From contig JAZUIV010000017.1 in assembly GCA_045642485.1 (NCBI GenBank), positions 1-64,000 of the forward strand: a DNA stretch of 64,000 nt, in the 5' to 3' direction. Below are positions 27,138 to 35,325 of this stretch, piece after piece. A program made the position numbers and the translations under genes. Every line of letters starts with the position of its first letter. The first letter of the stretch is position 1. The DNA comes from Cacconaster sp045642485 (GTDB lineage: Bacteria > Bacteroidota > Bacteroidia > Bacteroidales > UBA932). The notes under the pieces are model-generated. The model saw nothing but the letters and a program-made list of their open reading frames with translations. It was not told the DNA's origin and searched no databases.

Positions 27138-27689
27138 TTACTTGCGCTCGACCGTCCAGTAGCCTTTGGTGTTCGAGAGGGGAATCCAGATGATTGTATA
27201 GGTCTCTCTCAGGGAGTTGATGTTGCGCGTGATTGTTCTGGACGACACCTTGAACTTGGCGGCCAGCTCTTCGGTTGTAATATATCTGTTGGACATCAGT
27301 TCCGTAAGGATATTCTTGACTCTCAATGCGACCTTGTCAGGGGTGACATCAGGGGTGACATTTTGAGCATCACCTTTGTCAACTGATTGAATTTCAGCAT
27401 CTACAGGGGTGACATCAGGGGTGACATTTTTCCTCCAGATTATCACTTGACCGTCTTCGTCGAAATGAAATTCCGGAGTCTTGAGGCCTTTCTCCCTGCA
27501 CTTGTCAATCAGGTCGATTGTACCTGTACCCAGATGCTCGATGTATCCGGCCAGATAGACGGGGTACGCAAGCGTTGGGTTCACGGGATAGGACTGGTGG
27601 GTCTTTGTCATCTTCTCTTCTGTCATACCTTCGGGAAGACCGCCGGGACTCAAAACTTCAAGTCTGTCGCGGAACAGCATCACCTGCAC
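27138..27689 (-). pseudogene. C-terminal fragment of a RecG-like/AlbA-type ATP-binding regulator
   Basis: It begins abruptly with QVMLFRDRLEVLSPGGLPEG, the HATPase_c_4 block that normally lies past residue 300 of these proteins, and ends with a winged helix (NRYITTEELAAKFKVSSRTI). Between them are two repeated VTPDVTP linkers, encoded by a repeated 10-20 bp sequence (27345-27430), common in this family. The N-terminal DNA-binding half is missing. Its 5' end is joined to a DUF1016 fragment, which marks a deletion. Confidence 0.75.
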
Positions 27690-27958
27690 AATTGGAACGG
27701 ATTCGATTTGTGCAGTTTGCTGTACCCCCTCCTGCCCGGGTTCTGCCGCTTCAGGTAGTCGGCAAGCTCACTCACCACGTGGTCGCCCCACGAAGAATCC
27801 TTCAGATGCTGAGAGATGTAACCTCCAATCTCCCAATACATCTGAAGCTGCTCAGCATTCACCTTGGCAATGGCAGTGTTGGTATGCGCCCTGATAAGCG
27901 AATCCACATACGCAAACTCCTGCTGAACATCTTCATTCCTAACAATCACATCTTTCAT
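27680..27958 (-). pseudogene. DUF1016 (YhcG-type) nuclease remnant 2
   Basis: The first 80 residues are a good DUF1016 N-terminus (IAKVNAEQLQMYWEIGGYIS, LKDSSWGDHVVSELADYLKR, NPGRRGYSK). It then breaks at about 27730 and runs into the RecG-like fragment in another frame. It begins 122 bp from ugd and marks the right side of the island. Confidence 0.75.
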
Positions 27959-28080
27959 AGCAAAATTAAATTATATCACTGTCAATTTTTTCTCCGCTTC
28001 GCGGCTTTTCCTCCTCCTGCCGGCTGCAATATTTCAGATTTCAGATTCGCGCGGGTGGGGTCAGAGGTTTGCGCAACTAT

Positions 28081-29427
28081 TCAATCTCGGCGGAACAGGT
28101 CGCGAGTGTAAACCTTCCCCGCCACATCATCCAGGCTCGTGTCGTAGCGGTTGGCGATGATTGCGTGACTCTGTGCCTTGAAGGCAGCGAGGTCGTTGAC
28201 TACACGGCTGCCGAAGAAGGTATCGCCATCAGGCAGAGTGGGCTCGTAGATGATGACAGTGGCGCCTTTCGCCTTGATGCGCTTCATAATGCCCTGGATG
28301 GCGCTCTGGCGGAAGTTGTCGGAATTGGACTTCATCGTGAGACGATAGACTCCCACCACCACTTCCTTCTCCTTACCGGACTCATACTGTGAGTTTTCAT
28401 TATAATAACCGGCCATCTTCAGCACCTGGTCAGCGATGAAGTCCTTTCTTGTGCGGTTGGACTCTACAATGGCTGTCATCACATTCTGGGGCACATCCTG
28501 ATAGTTGGCCAGCAGCTGCTTGGTGTCCTTCGGCAGGCAGTATCCGCCATAGCCGAAGGAAGGGTTGTTGTAGTGCGTGCCGATGCGCGGGTCGAGCCCG
28601 ATGCCGTTTATTATTGCCTGCGGGTCGAGCCCCTTGACCTCCGCGTAGGTGTCGAGTTCGTTGAAGTAGCTGACTCTCAGCGCGAGATAGGTGTTTGCAA
28701 AAAGTTTCACCGCCTCCGCCTCCTTCATCCCCATAAAAAGCGTATCGATATTCTCCTTGATGGCGCCCTCCTGAAGAAGCTGCGCAAAGGTGCGGGCGAA
28801 CTCCTCTGCTTGCGGGTTGCCGATGGCCTCGATAGCTGCATTCTCCTCGTCCCATCTCCTTTCGCTGCCTGTAGGGAGCATCTTGGGGTATCCGACTATT
28901 ATGCGGCTGGGGTAGAGATTGTCGTACAGCGCCTTGCTCTCGCGCAGGAACTCGGGGCTGAAGAGAAGGTTGAATTTCTTGCCCTTGAGGGCCGGGTCCG
29001 TCAGGAACTTAAGGGCATACTTCACATACAGGCTTCTGGTGTAGCCCACGGGGATGGTCGATTTGATGACCATCACGGCATCGGGGTTAACGCTGATTAC
29101 CAGGTCGATGACCTCCTCCACGTGCGAGGTGTCGAAGTGGTTCTTCACCGGGTCGTAGTTGGTGGGGGCGGCAATCACCACGAAGTCGACATCCCTGTAA
29201 GCCTCCGCTCCGTCAAGGGTGGCGGTAAGGTTCAACTGCTTCTCTTTGAAGTACTTCTCTATATATTCATCCTGTATGGGTGAAATGCGCCTGTTGATTT
29301 TCTCCACCTTCTCCGGTATCACATCGACTGCCGTCACCTTATGGTGCTGGCTCAACAGCGTCGCGATAGACAGGCCGACATAACCCGTGCCGGCTACAGC
29401 TATCTGAATGTCCTTTAATTCTCTCAT
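28081..29427 (-). CDS. ugd: UDP-glucose/nucleotide-sugar 6-dehydrogenase
   Basis: 448 aa. It oxidises UDP-glucose (or a related UDP-hexose) twice to the uronic acid with NAD. The N-terminal Rossmann fold is IAVAGTGYVGLSIATLLSQH (about 9-28), the middle LLFSPEFLRESKALYDNL is family-typical, and the catalytic Cys lies in FGYGGYCLPKDTKQ. It is the last gene of the right capsule block, right next to the island. A palindrome copy separates it from fnlA. With the epimerase at 41093 it could supply UDP-glucuronate and UDP-galacturonate. Confidence 0.9.
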   Translation of the reverse strand: MRELKDIQIAVAGTGYVGLSIATLLSQHHKVTAVDVIPEKVEKINRRISPIQDEYIEKYFKEKQLNLTATLDGAEAYRDVDFVVIAAPTNYDPVKNHFDTSHVEEVIDLVISVNPDAVMVIKSTIPVGYTRSLYVKYALKFLTDPALKGKKFNLLFSPEFLRESKALYDNLYPSRIIVGYPKMLPTGSERRWDEENAAIEAIGNPQAEEFARTFAQLLQEGAIKENIDTLFMGMKEAEAVKLFANTYLALRVSYFNELDTYAEVKGLDPQAIINGIGLDPRIGTHYNNPSFGYGGYCLPKDTKQLLANYQDVPQNVMTAIVESNRTRKDFIADQVLKMAGYYNENSQYESGKEKEVVVGVYRLTMKSNSDNFRQSAIQGIMKRIKAKGATVIIYEPTLPDGDTFFGSRVVNDLAAFKAQSHAIIANRYDTSLDDVAGKVYTRDLFRRD

Positions 29428-29438
29428 TGGTATGCTGA

Positions 29439-29475
29439 GTTTGCGCGGACGCGAGTGACTCGCGTATTGCGCAAC
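29439..29475. repeat. Capsule palindrome, copy 1
   Basis: 36-38 bp near-perfect palindrome with core ACGCGAGTGACTCGCGT and arms GTTTGCGC/GCGCAAC. It fills the gap between fnlA and ugd. Confidence 0.88.
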
Positions 29476-29479
29476 TTTT

Positions 29480-30595
29480 CTACTTTGCCAGGTTCGCGAC
29501 CCCGTTAAGCTCGTTCTGGATGTACTGGAGGCTGGCGATTTTGGCCTTTGTCTGCTCTACATCCAGGCGGGTGGTGTTGTCTGAGTTGAACTCTGTCAGC
29601 ACGTTGCGCTTCTCGTCGCCCTCCTTGAAGTATTTGTCGTAATTGAGGCCGCGGTTGTCGGCAGGGACACGATAGAAGTTGCCCATATCCTCGGCCTTTG
29701 CGCACTCCTCGTTGGTGAGGAGGGTCTCGTACATCTTCTCGCCGTGGCGGATGCCGATGACCTTGATGGCGTCCTTAAGTCCCTGAGCGCCTTTGCCTTG
29801 CAGCTCGCCACCGGCCTGCTCTGCGAAGAGCTCGCACACTGCCTCTGCCTGGGTCTGGATGGTGCAGGCGGGGGCTTTCTGCACGAGGATGTCTCCGTTC
29901 TGACCGTTCTCGAAGGCGAAAAGCACGAGGTCAACGGCCTCTTCGAGACTCATAATGAAGCGGGTCATCTTCGGCTCGGTCAATGTAATAGGGTTGCCGC
30001 TGCGGATCTGGTCAATCCAGAGAGGAATGACGGAACCCCTGGAGCACATCACATTACCGTAGCGGGTGCAGCAGATTTTGGTGCCGTGGAAATTGCCGTT
30101 TTCGTCATAGGTTCCGCTGTTGCGCGAGCGTGCCACAGCGATTTTCTCTTCCAGCGCCTTGGAGATTCCCATCGCGTTGATGGGGTATGCGGCCTTGTCG
30201 GTGGAGAGGCAGATGACGCACTTAACTCCCTCATCTATAGCGGCATCCAGCACGTTGTCCGTACCGATGACGTTGGTCTTGACTGCCTCCATAGGGAAGA
30301 ACTCGCAACTCGGCACCTGCTTGAGGGCGGCAGCGTGGAAGATGTAATCCACACCCTTCATTGCGGTCTTGAGAGTGCTCTTGTTGCGCACGTCTCCGAT
30401 GTAGAATTTGATTTTGCCCGCAACCTCAGGCATCTTGGCCTGATACTCGTGGCGCATATCGTCCTGCTTCTTCTCGTCGCGTGAGAAGATGCGGATTTCG
30501 CCGATGTCGGTTCTGAGGAAACGGTTGAGAACCGCATTGCCGAAGGAACCCGTTCCCCCGGTGATCATCAATGTTTTCCCTGCAAAAATGCTCAT
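29480..30595 (-). CDS. fnlA: UDP-GlcNAc 4,6-dehydratase, 5-inverting (FnlA)
   Basis: 371 aa extended SDR. The Rossmann start is MITGGTGSFGNAVLNRFL (about 10-27), HAAALKQVPSCEFFPMEAVK is the active-site and substrate region typical of FlaA1/WbjB/CapE, and the product feeds FnlB and FnlC. First step of UDP-L-FucNAc synthesis: UDP-GlcNAc to UDP-2-acetamido-2,6-dideoxy-L-arabino-4-hexulose. It lies between palindrome copies 1 and 2. A longer C-terminus than usual (about 25 residues) is seen. Confidence 0.88.
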   Translation of the reverse strand: MSIFAGKTLMITGGTGSFGNAVLNRFLRTDIGEIRIFSRDEKKQDDMRHEYQAKMPEVAGKIKFYIGDVRNKSTLKTAMKGVDYIFHAAALKQVPSCEFFPMEAVKTNVIGTDNVLDAAIDEGVKCVICLSTDKAAYPINAMGISKALEEKIAVARSRNSGTYDENGNFHGTKICCTRYGNVMCSRGSVIPLWIDQIRSGNPITLTEPKMTRFIMSLEEAVDLVLFAFENGQNGDILVQKAPACTIQTQAEAVCELFAEQAGGELQGKGAQGLKDAIKVIGIRHGEKMYETLLTNEECAKAEDMGNFYRVPADNRGLNYDKYFKEGDEKRNVLTEFNSDNTTRLDVEQTKAKIASLQYIQNELNGVANLAK

Positions 30596-30621
30596 ATCTC
30601 TTTGTTTTATATTTTCTTTGA

Positions 30622-30657
30622 GTTTGCGCGGACGCGAGTGACTCGCGCGTGTGCAAC
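30622..30657. repeat. Capsule palindrome, copy 2
   Basis: Same core, with the right arm changed to CGTGTGCAAC. It lies 26 bp upstream of fnlA. Confidence 0.85.
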
Positions 30658-30706
30658 TTTGGGCTTATATCGTTGTCCTATTGATAGTTAGCCATTATTT
30701 ATCCCT

Positions 30707-30743
30707 CTTTGCGCGGACGCGAGTGACTCGCGTATTGCGCAAC
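30707..30743. repeat. Capsule palindrome, copy 3
   Basis: Same core and arms as copy 1. It touches the fnlC stop codon, so it could also act as a 3' hairpin of the message. Confidence 0.88.
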
Positions 30744-31930
30744 TATTGCTCCTTGCGCCACACCATCTTGTTGACGATGCCGACGTAGCTCTGGATGATT
30801 TTCACGACCTTGGTGCTGACGTTTTCGTCAACATAATTAGGCACTGGGATGCCGTGGTCGCCGTTGGCGTTCATCTCGACTGCCGTGTCAACTGCCTGAA
30901 GCAGACCCTTTTCGTCGATGCCGCTGATGAAGAAGCAACCTTTGTCGAGGGCCTCGGGGCGCTCGGTGCTGGTGCGGATGCAGACGGCAGGGAAAGGATG
31001 TCCGACGCTGGTGAAGAAGCTCGACTCTTCTGGCAGTGTTCCGCTATCTGATACCACCGCAAAAGCGTTCATCTGCAGGCAGTTGTAGTCGTGGAAACCG
31101 AGGGGCTCGTGCTGAATGACGCGAGGGTCGAGCCGGAATCCGCTGGCTTCGAGCCTCTTGCGGCTGCGGGGGTGGCACGAGTAAAGAATCGGCATATCGT
31201 ATTTGGCCGCCATTGCGTTGATGGCGTTGAAAAGGCAGAGGAAATTCTTCTCAGTGTCGATGTTCTCCTCGCGATGGGCGCTCAAAAGAATGTAGTGGCC
31301 CTTCTGCAGCCCGAGGCGCTGGTGCACATCGGAAGCCTCTATCTCGGCGAGATTCTGGTGCAGCACCTCTGCCATCGGGGATCCGGTAACGTAGGTGCGC
31401 TCCCTCGGCAATCCACACTCTGCCAGATACCTACGCGCGTGCTCGCTATAAGCCATATTCACATCGGAGATGATATCTACAATCCTGCGGTTGGTCTCTT
31501 CCGGGAGGCATTCGTCCTTGCAACGGTTGCCGGCCTCCATATGGAAGATGGGTATGTGGAGGCGCTTGGCTCCAATCACTGAAAGACAGGAGTTTGTGTC
31601 GCCCAACACAAGCACTGCATCGGGCTTAATCTCCACCATCAGCTTGTAGCTCTTGTCGATGATATTGCCCATCGTCTCTCCCAAGTCTGCTCCCACCGCA
31701 TCCATATATACATCAGGATCAGCGAGTTTCAAATCCTTGAAGAAGATGCCGTTCAGGTTATAATCGTAGTTCTGGCCGGTGTGCGCCAGTATGCAGTCGA
31801 AGTACTGACGGCATTTGTTGATTACCGCTGCCAGTCTTATGATTTCCGGTCTTGTGCCCACGATAATGAGCAGTTTGAGTTTTCCGTTGTTCTTGAATTG
31901 TGTCATATTGCTTGAATTTTGTTTGCGCAA
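30743..31930 (-). CDS. fnlC: UDP-2-epimerase (FnlC/WbjD type)
   Basis: 395 aa of the WecB family. LLIIVGTRPEIIRLAAVINK (about 19-38) begins the GT-B-like fold, ILAHTGQNYDYNLNG and LGDTNSCLS follow, and HMEAGNRCKDECLPEETNRR is the catalytic region. It is the last enzyme of the UDP-L-FucNAc route (C2 epimerisation of UDP-L-PneNAc). The annotated start has a 12-residue charged lead before the fold; the second in-frame Met (MTQFKN) is also possible. Confidence 0.88.
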   Translation of the reverse strand: MRKQNSSNMTQFKNNGKLKLLIIVGTRPEIIRLAAVINKCRQYFDCILAHTGQNYDYNLNGIFFKDLKLADPDVYMDAVGADLGETMGNIIDKSYKLMVEIKPDAVLVLGDTNSCLSVIGAKRLHIPIFHMEAGNRCKDECLPEETNRRIVDIISDVNMAYSEHARRYLAECGLPRERTYVTGSPMAEVLHQNLAEIEASDVHQRLGLQKGHYILLSAHREENIDTEKNFLCLFNAINAMAAKYDMPILYSCHPRSRKRLEASGFRLDPRVIQHEPLGFHDYNCLQMNAFAVVSDSGTLPEESSFFTSVGHPFPAVCIRTSTERPEALDKGCFFISGIDEKGLLQAVDTAVEMNANGDHGIPVPNYVDENVSTKVVKIIQSYVGIVNKMVWRKEQ

Positions 31931-31957
31931 AACGCGAGTGACTCGCGTATGCGCAAG
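31921..31957. repeat. Capsule palindrome, copy 4
   Basis: Same core, with an AAAACGCG left half and a shorter right arm. It overlaps the first codons of the longest fnlC reading, which favours an inner start for fnlC. Confidence 0.82.
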
Positions 31958-31959
31958 GT

Positions 31960-32412
31960 TTACATATCACCTGACCAGCCGTGGCCGAGGTCCCAGTGCT
32001 CGTCATATACGAACTCGAAGTACGGAAGGGCGAATTCCCTCTCTATCATCTGAGAGAGTTCATCCTCAATGGGTTTGGCCCACTGGCCTACGAAGACGAT
32101 GAACTTGTTGATGTTCCAGGCCACGCGCCCCCTGGGCACTTGGGTGTAGTCGCCTTTGAATTTGGTAACTTCGCCCATTGCCTGGGCGCGGAAGTATTCC
32201 TTGGCCCATATATTACGGTGCAGGTGCGGATAGTTGATGAAGGGCAGGCCCTTGTCAGCCGCTTCTTCTGCCTGTTTTGGGGTGAGTTCCTGCTTGCGCA
32301 CGCCGAAGAAGGCCTTGTCCTCGAGATCGTACCAGAAGATTCCGACTTGCGGCATAGGCTCATCCAAGGCTCTCATTGCCTCCATCTGCTGCTGTATTTC
32401 CTTTTCTGACAT
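31960..32412 (-). CDS. Conserved protein of unknown function in the FucNAc operon
   Basis: 150 aa, soluble, rich in aromatic residues, with no motif I recognise: GIFWYDLEDKAFFGVRKQEL (about 24-43), then YPHLHRNIWAKEYFR (61-75) and EFVYDEHWDLGHGW at the end. The His/Glu/Trp-rich C-terminus could bind a metal or nucleic acid; that is a guess. It sits between fnlB and fnlC, with palindromes on both sides, so it is inside the UDP-L-FucNAc gene group. Confidence 0.6.
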   Translation of the reverse strand: MSEKEIQQQMEAMRALDEPMPQVGIFWYDLEDKAFFGVRKQELTPKQAEEAADKGLPFINYPHLHRNIWAKEYFRAQAMGEVTKFKGDYTQVPRGRVAWNINKFIVFVGQWAKPIEDELSQMIEREFALPYFEFVYDEHWDLGHGWSGDM

Positions 32413-32433
32413 AACTGTTTTTTGTTTTCCAAT

Positions 32434-32469
32434 CTTTGCACGGACGCGAGTGACTCGCGTGTGCGCAAC
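32434..32469. repeat. Capsule palindrome, copy 5
   Basis: Same core, with left arm CTTTGCACGG and right arm CGTGTGCGCAAC. It lies 6 bp past the fnlB stop. Confidence 0.85.
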
Positions 32470-32474
32470 TTTTG

Positions 32475-33776
32475 TTATACCGGGTCCCCGAAGGTGTCGG
32501 GGTGCGAAGGGTCGAAGATTTCGTTGCAGTACATTACCGTGACCAAATCTTCTGTGTCTGAGAGGTTTATAATGTTGTGTGTGTAGCCGGGGAGCATTAT
32601 CACGCTCTGGATGCGCTCACCGGAAACTTCGTATTCGAGAATCTGCGGCTGTCCGTCGGGCCCAATCTGGTCGGGACGGGGGTTCTCCGGGCGCATCTGG
32701 ATGAGTCCGTGGCCTTTAACCACGATGAACTGCTCCCATTTGCTGTGGTGCCAGTGTTGTCCCTTGGTGATTCCGGGTTTTGAGACGTTGATGCTGACCT
32801 GTCCGCATTTGAGTGTATGGACGAGTTCAGTAAAACTTCCGCGAGCATCGCAATTCATCTTGAGATCGAAAACCGCCTTGTCGGCAGGGAGATAGCTTAA
32901 GTATGTGCTGTACAGCCTTTTGGCGAAAGAATCTGCGGGAATTTCCGGAATCATCAAGGTCTGCGGCATCTCCTTGAACTGCTGCAGTAGCTCCACTATC
33001 TGCCCGAGGGTGGCCTTATGCGTCACCGGGCAGTAGCAGTAGCGACCTTGCGCATTACGCGAGTGACTCGCGTCCGCGCAACTCTCTGCGGGGATGACAT
33101 CAAGGCCGTTGAATTCGCACCGGTGCTCCTCGCCCTTCAGCGCAGCTATCATTTCTGCTATAAGATCGTCTATATAAAGGAGTTCCAACTCCACCGAAGG
33201 GTCGTTGACGGTATAGGGCAGGTCATTGGCAAAGGCATTGCAGAAGGTTGCAACCGCCGAATTGTAGTTGGGTCGGCACCATTTGCCATACAGATTCGGG
33301 AACCTGTAAACCAGCACTTTAGCGCCCGTCTCCTGACCATATTCCAAGAAAAGGTCCTCCCCCGCCTTCTTGCTGCGGCCATATTCGCTGTTGCCGAAGC
33401 GACCGGTAAGCGACGCCTGCTGTGAAGAAGAAAGCATTACCGGGCACTTATTGCCGTGTTTTTTCAAAGTATCGAGCAGAGTCGAAGCGAACCCGAAGTT
33501 GCCCTGCATAAACTCGGAAGCGTCTTTCGGACGATTGACACCCGCAAGGTTGAAGACGAAATCCGCCTCCCGGCACCAGGTATCCAGTTCATCCGGGGTG
33601 GAGTCGAGATCGTATTCGAACACCTCATCGATGGTCAAAAGTTGCGCGGACGCGAGTGACTCGCGTATTGCGCAACCGAGGCCCCAGTGGCGGGATTTGC
33701 CGTCGCGTATGTTCTTGAGTTCAAGGCATAAGTTCCTGCCTACGAAACCCTTGGCTCCTGTTACAAGTATTTTCAT
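32475..33776 (-). CDS. fnlB: UDP-sugar epimerase/reductase with C-terminal cupin (FnlB/WbjC), carrying two palindrome insertions
   Basis: 433 aa, about 25-60 residues longer than the family. N-terminal SDR domain (LVTGAKGFVGRNLCLEL, 4-20; VFNLAGVNRP) and C-terminal cupin (ITKGQHWHHSKWEQFIVVKG, near 340-360). It catalyses C3 epimerisation and C4 reduction in UDP-L-FucNAc synthesis. Two stretches do not belong to the family: residues about 34-46 (GCAIRESLASAQL) and about 232-243 (SCADASHSRNAQ). Each is encoded by an in-frame copy of the 36 bp palindrome (33641-33676 and 33047-33082), in opposite orientations. Without them the length is normal. Confidence 0.88.
   Translation of the reverse strand: MKILVTGAKGFVGRNLCLELKNIRDGKSRHWGLGCAIRESLASAQLLTIDEVFEYDLDSTPDELDTWCREADFVFNLAGVNRPKDASEFMQGNFGFASTLLDTLKKHGNKCPVMLSSSQQASLTGRFGNSEYGRSKKAGEDLFLEYGQETGAKVLVYRFPNLYGKWCRPNYNSAVATFCNAFANDLPYTVNDPSVELELLYIDDLIAEMIAALKGEEHRCEFNGLDVIPAESCADASHSRNAQGRYCYCPVTHKATLGQIVELLQQFKEMPQTLMIPEIPADSFAKRLYSTYLSYLPADKAVFDLKMNCDARGSFTELVHTLKCGQVSINVSKPGITKGQHWHHSKWEQFIVVKGHGLIQMRPENPRPDQIGPDGQPQILEYEVSGERIQSVIMLPGYTHNIINLSDTEDLVTVMYCNEIFDPSHPDTFGDPV
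33047..33082. repeat. Capsule palindrome, copy 6, inside fnlB
   Basis: 36 bp copy in the opposite orientation to most others, in frame within fnlB, encoding about 12 extra residues between two normally adjacent segments (DVIPAE and GRYCYCPVTH). Confidence 0.88.
33641..33676. repeat. Capsule palindrome, copy 7, inside fnlB
   Basis: 36 bp copy in frame within fnlB, encoding about 12 extra residues between SRHWGL and LTIDEVFEYD. A 36 bp insertion keeps the frame (12 codons). Confidence 0.88.
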
Positions 33777-33790
33777 CTGCTAAAAATGGT

Positions 33791-34747
33791 TTAGTTTGCG
33801 CGGACGCGAGTCACTCGCGTATTGCGCAAGTTTTCTATGCATTTTTTCAAACTGTCGGTCCAATAGGGCACCTCAACCCCGAAAACTTCTTTTATCTTGC
33901 TCTTGTCCAGCACGGAATAGGCAGGACGGACCACAGGACTCGGGAACTCGGAGGAGTGGCAGGGCTGGACGTTGCAGGCGGTCTGGCCGCTGAAGTGCTG
34001 TATCATCTTGGTAAAGTCGTACCAGGAACAGACCCCCTCGTTGGAGAAGTGGTAAATGCCGGATTTGGAGTAAGGAGAATCCGTAGCGGCTGCGGTATGA
34101 CGGCGGTAGTCGTCCAACACCACTGCTATGGCCTTTGCCAAATCAAGGGCGTAGGTAGGTGTCCCCACCTGGTCGAATACGACCTTGAGCTGCGGCTTTG
34201 AGGCGGTAAGGTTCAGCATCGTCTTGCAGAAGTTCCTGCCGAATTCGCTGTAGAGCCAGGCGGTGCGGATTATCACATAGTTGCAACCGGCGGCCTGAAT
34301 GTTCTGCTCCCCGTGGAGTTTGGTCAGGCCATAGACTCCGGTGGGGGTTCCGCTCTGATCTTCGCGGCAGGGCACGTTATACGGCTCTCTACCAAATACA
34401 TAATCCGTGGAGATATGCACCAGCAGGCCTCCGGCTTCCTTCATTGCGATGGCAAGGTTCCCGGGGGCTGTGGCGTTGAGAGTCTCAACCGTCTCAAATC
34501 GGGAAGGGTCCTCCGCTCCATCGACGTTGGTCCAGGCGGCACAGTTGACGATGGCACCGATGCCGTTCCGACCGACGTATTCCCTGACAGCCTGAAGGTC
34601 TGTGATGTCCAGATGTTCATAGCCCTCGCATACGTCCGTGAAGAAGAATGTGTCCACACTCCGGCGGGATTTGTACTGAGCCTGACGGAGGACAATCTGC
34701 ATCTCGCATCCCAACTGTCCGCCCGCTCCTGTAACAAGTATGTTCAT
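33791..34747 (-). CDS. rmlD: dTDP-4-dehydrorhamnose reductase
   Basis: About 318 aa from the ATG at 34747 (MNILVTGAGGQLG); the open frame runs on upstream but without family character and overlaps rmlC. Marks are the GAGGQLG nucleotide site, VNCAAWTNVDGAE, HISTDYVFG (YxxxK: YGLTKLHGE) and RTAWLYSEFGRNF. It reduces dTDP-4-dehydro-L-rhamnose with NAD(P)H. The last 11 residues (RNTRVTRVRAN) and the stop come from palindrome copy 8, so the original C-terminus was replaced. RmlA and RmlB are not in this window. Confidence 0.88.
   Translation of the reverse strand: MNILVTGAGGQLGCEMQIVLRQAQYKSRRSVDTFFFTDVCEGYEHLDITDLQAVREYVGRNGIGAIVNCAAWTNVDGAEDPSRFETVETLNATAPGNLAIAMKEAGGLLVHISTDYVFGREPYNVPCREDQSGTPTGVYGLTKLHGEQNIQAAGCNYVIIRTAWLYSEFGRNFCKTMLNLTASKPQLKVVFDQVGTPTYALDLAKAIAVVLDDYRRHTAAATDSPYSKSGIYHFSNEGVCSWYDFTKMIQHFSGQTACNVQPCHSSEFPSPVVRPAYSVLDKSKIKEVFGVEVPYWTDSLKKCIENLRNTRVTRVRAN
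33794..33830. repeat. Capsule palindrome, copy 8, at the end of rmlD
   Basis: 37 bp copy with the middle changed to GAGTCACTCG. It supplies the last codons of rmlD; the stop follows at 33791. Confidence 0.86.
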
Positions 34748-34767
34748 AAAATATCTGTGGTCTAAAG

Positions 34768-35325
34768 TCAGTAAACAAACGGGCTGTCGAAGTCCTTGAT
34801 CAAAGGGTGGCACCGGTCCTTGGCGGAAAGTTCCACCTCGGCCTCCGGTACAGACCACTGAATACCTATTCCGGGGTCGTCCCAGGCGATGGCTCCCTCG
34901 GCTTCGGGATGGTAGAACTCGTCGCATTTGTACTGGAAGACAGCCTCACGGCTGAGTACGGCAAAACCGTGGGCGAAACCCTTGGGGATGAAGAACTGAC
35001 GGTGGTTCTCCCCGGTGAGTTCGCAGCTGACATACCGGCCGTAGGTGGGACTCCCCTTGCGGATATCGACTGCCACATCGAGCACTCTGCCGAGCACGCA
35101 ACGGACGAGTTTGCTCTGGGCGAAAGGGGGCCGCTGGAAGTGGAGTCCCCGGACCACTCCATAGTGGCTGCTGGACTCGTTGTCCTGCACGAAGTCAATC
35201 TCCAGCCCGGTCTTCTCCCGGAATTCGCGCGCGTTGAAACTCTCGAAGAAGTAGCCCCGCGAATCTCCGAAGATTTTCGGCTCAATGATGAGCGCTCCTT
35301 CTATGTCTGTCTTTATTATCTGCAT
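34768..35325 (-). CDS. rmlC: dTDP-4-dehydrorhamnose 3,5-epimerase
   Basis: 185 aa cupin from the ATG at 35325, which shares a base with the stop of the upstream fusion gene (TAATG), so coupling is likely. Family marks: YFFESFNAREFREKTGL, FVQDNESSSHYGVVRGLHFQ (substrate and catalytic His), VLDVAVDIRKGSPTYG and FFIPKGFAHGFAVLS. It epimerises C3 and C5 of dTDP-4-keto-6-deoxyglucose before RmlD. The longer open frame upstream of 35325 is a shadow of the neighbour. Confidence 0.92.
   Translation of the reverse strand: MQIIKTDIEGALIIEPKIFGDSRGYFFESFNAREFREKTGLEIDFVQDNESSSHYGVVRGLHFQRPPFAQSKLVRCVLGRVLDVAVDIRKGSPTYGRYVSCELTGENHRQFFIPKGFAHGFAVLSREAVFQYKCDEFYHPEAEGAIAWDDPGIGIQWSVPEAEVELSAKDRCHPLIKDFDSPFVY

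Noticed and set aside
27345..27430. A CRISPR-like or direct-repeat array
   Set aside because: Only two or three short units, and they encode the VTPDVTP linker usual in RecG-like regulators.
29744..30484. Long plus-strand frames within fnlA, wzc, ugd and GH78
   Set aside because: They are antisense shadows caused by G/C-ending codons; none has family motifs or its own start context.
34748..34927. An N-terminal extension of RmlD
   Set aside because: It is antisense-like shadow sequence inside rmlC; the NAD-binding MNILVTGAGG begins at 34747.
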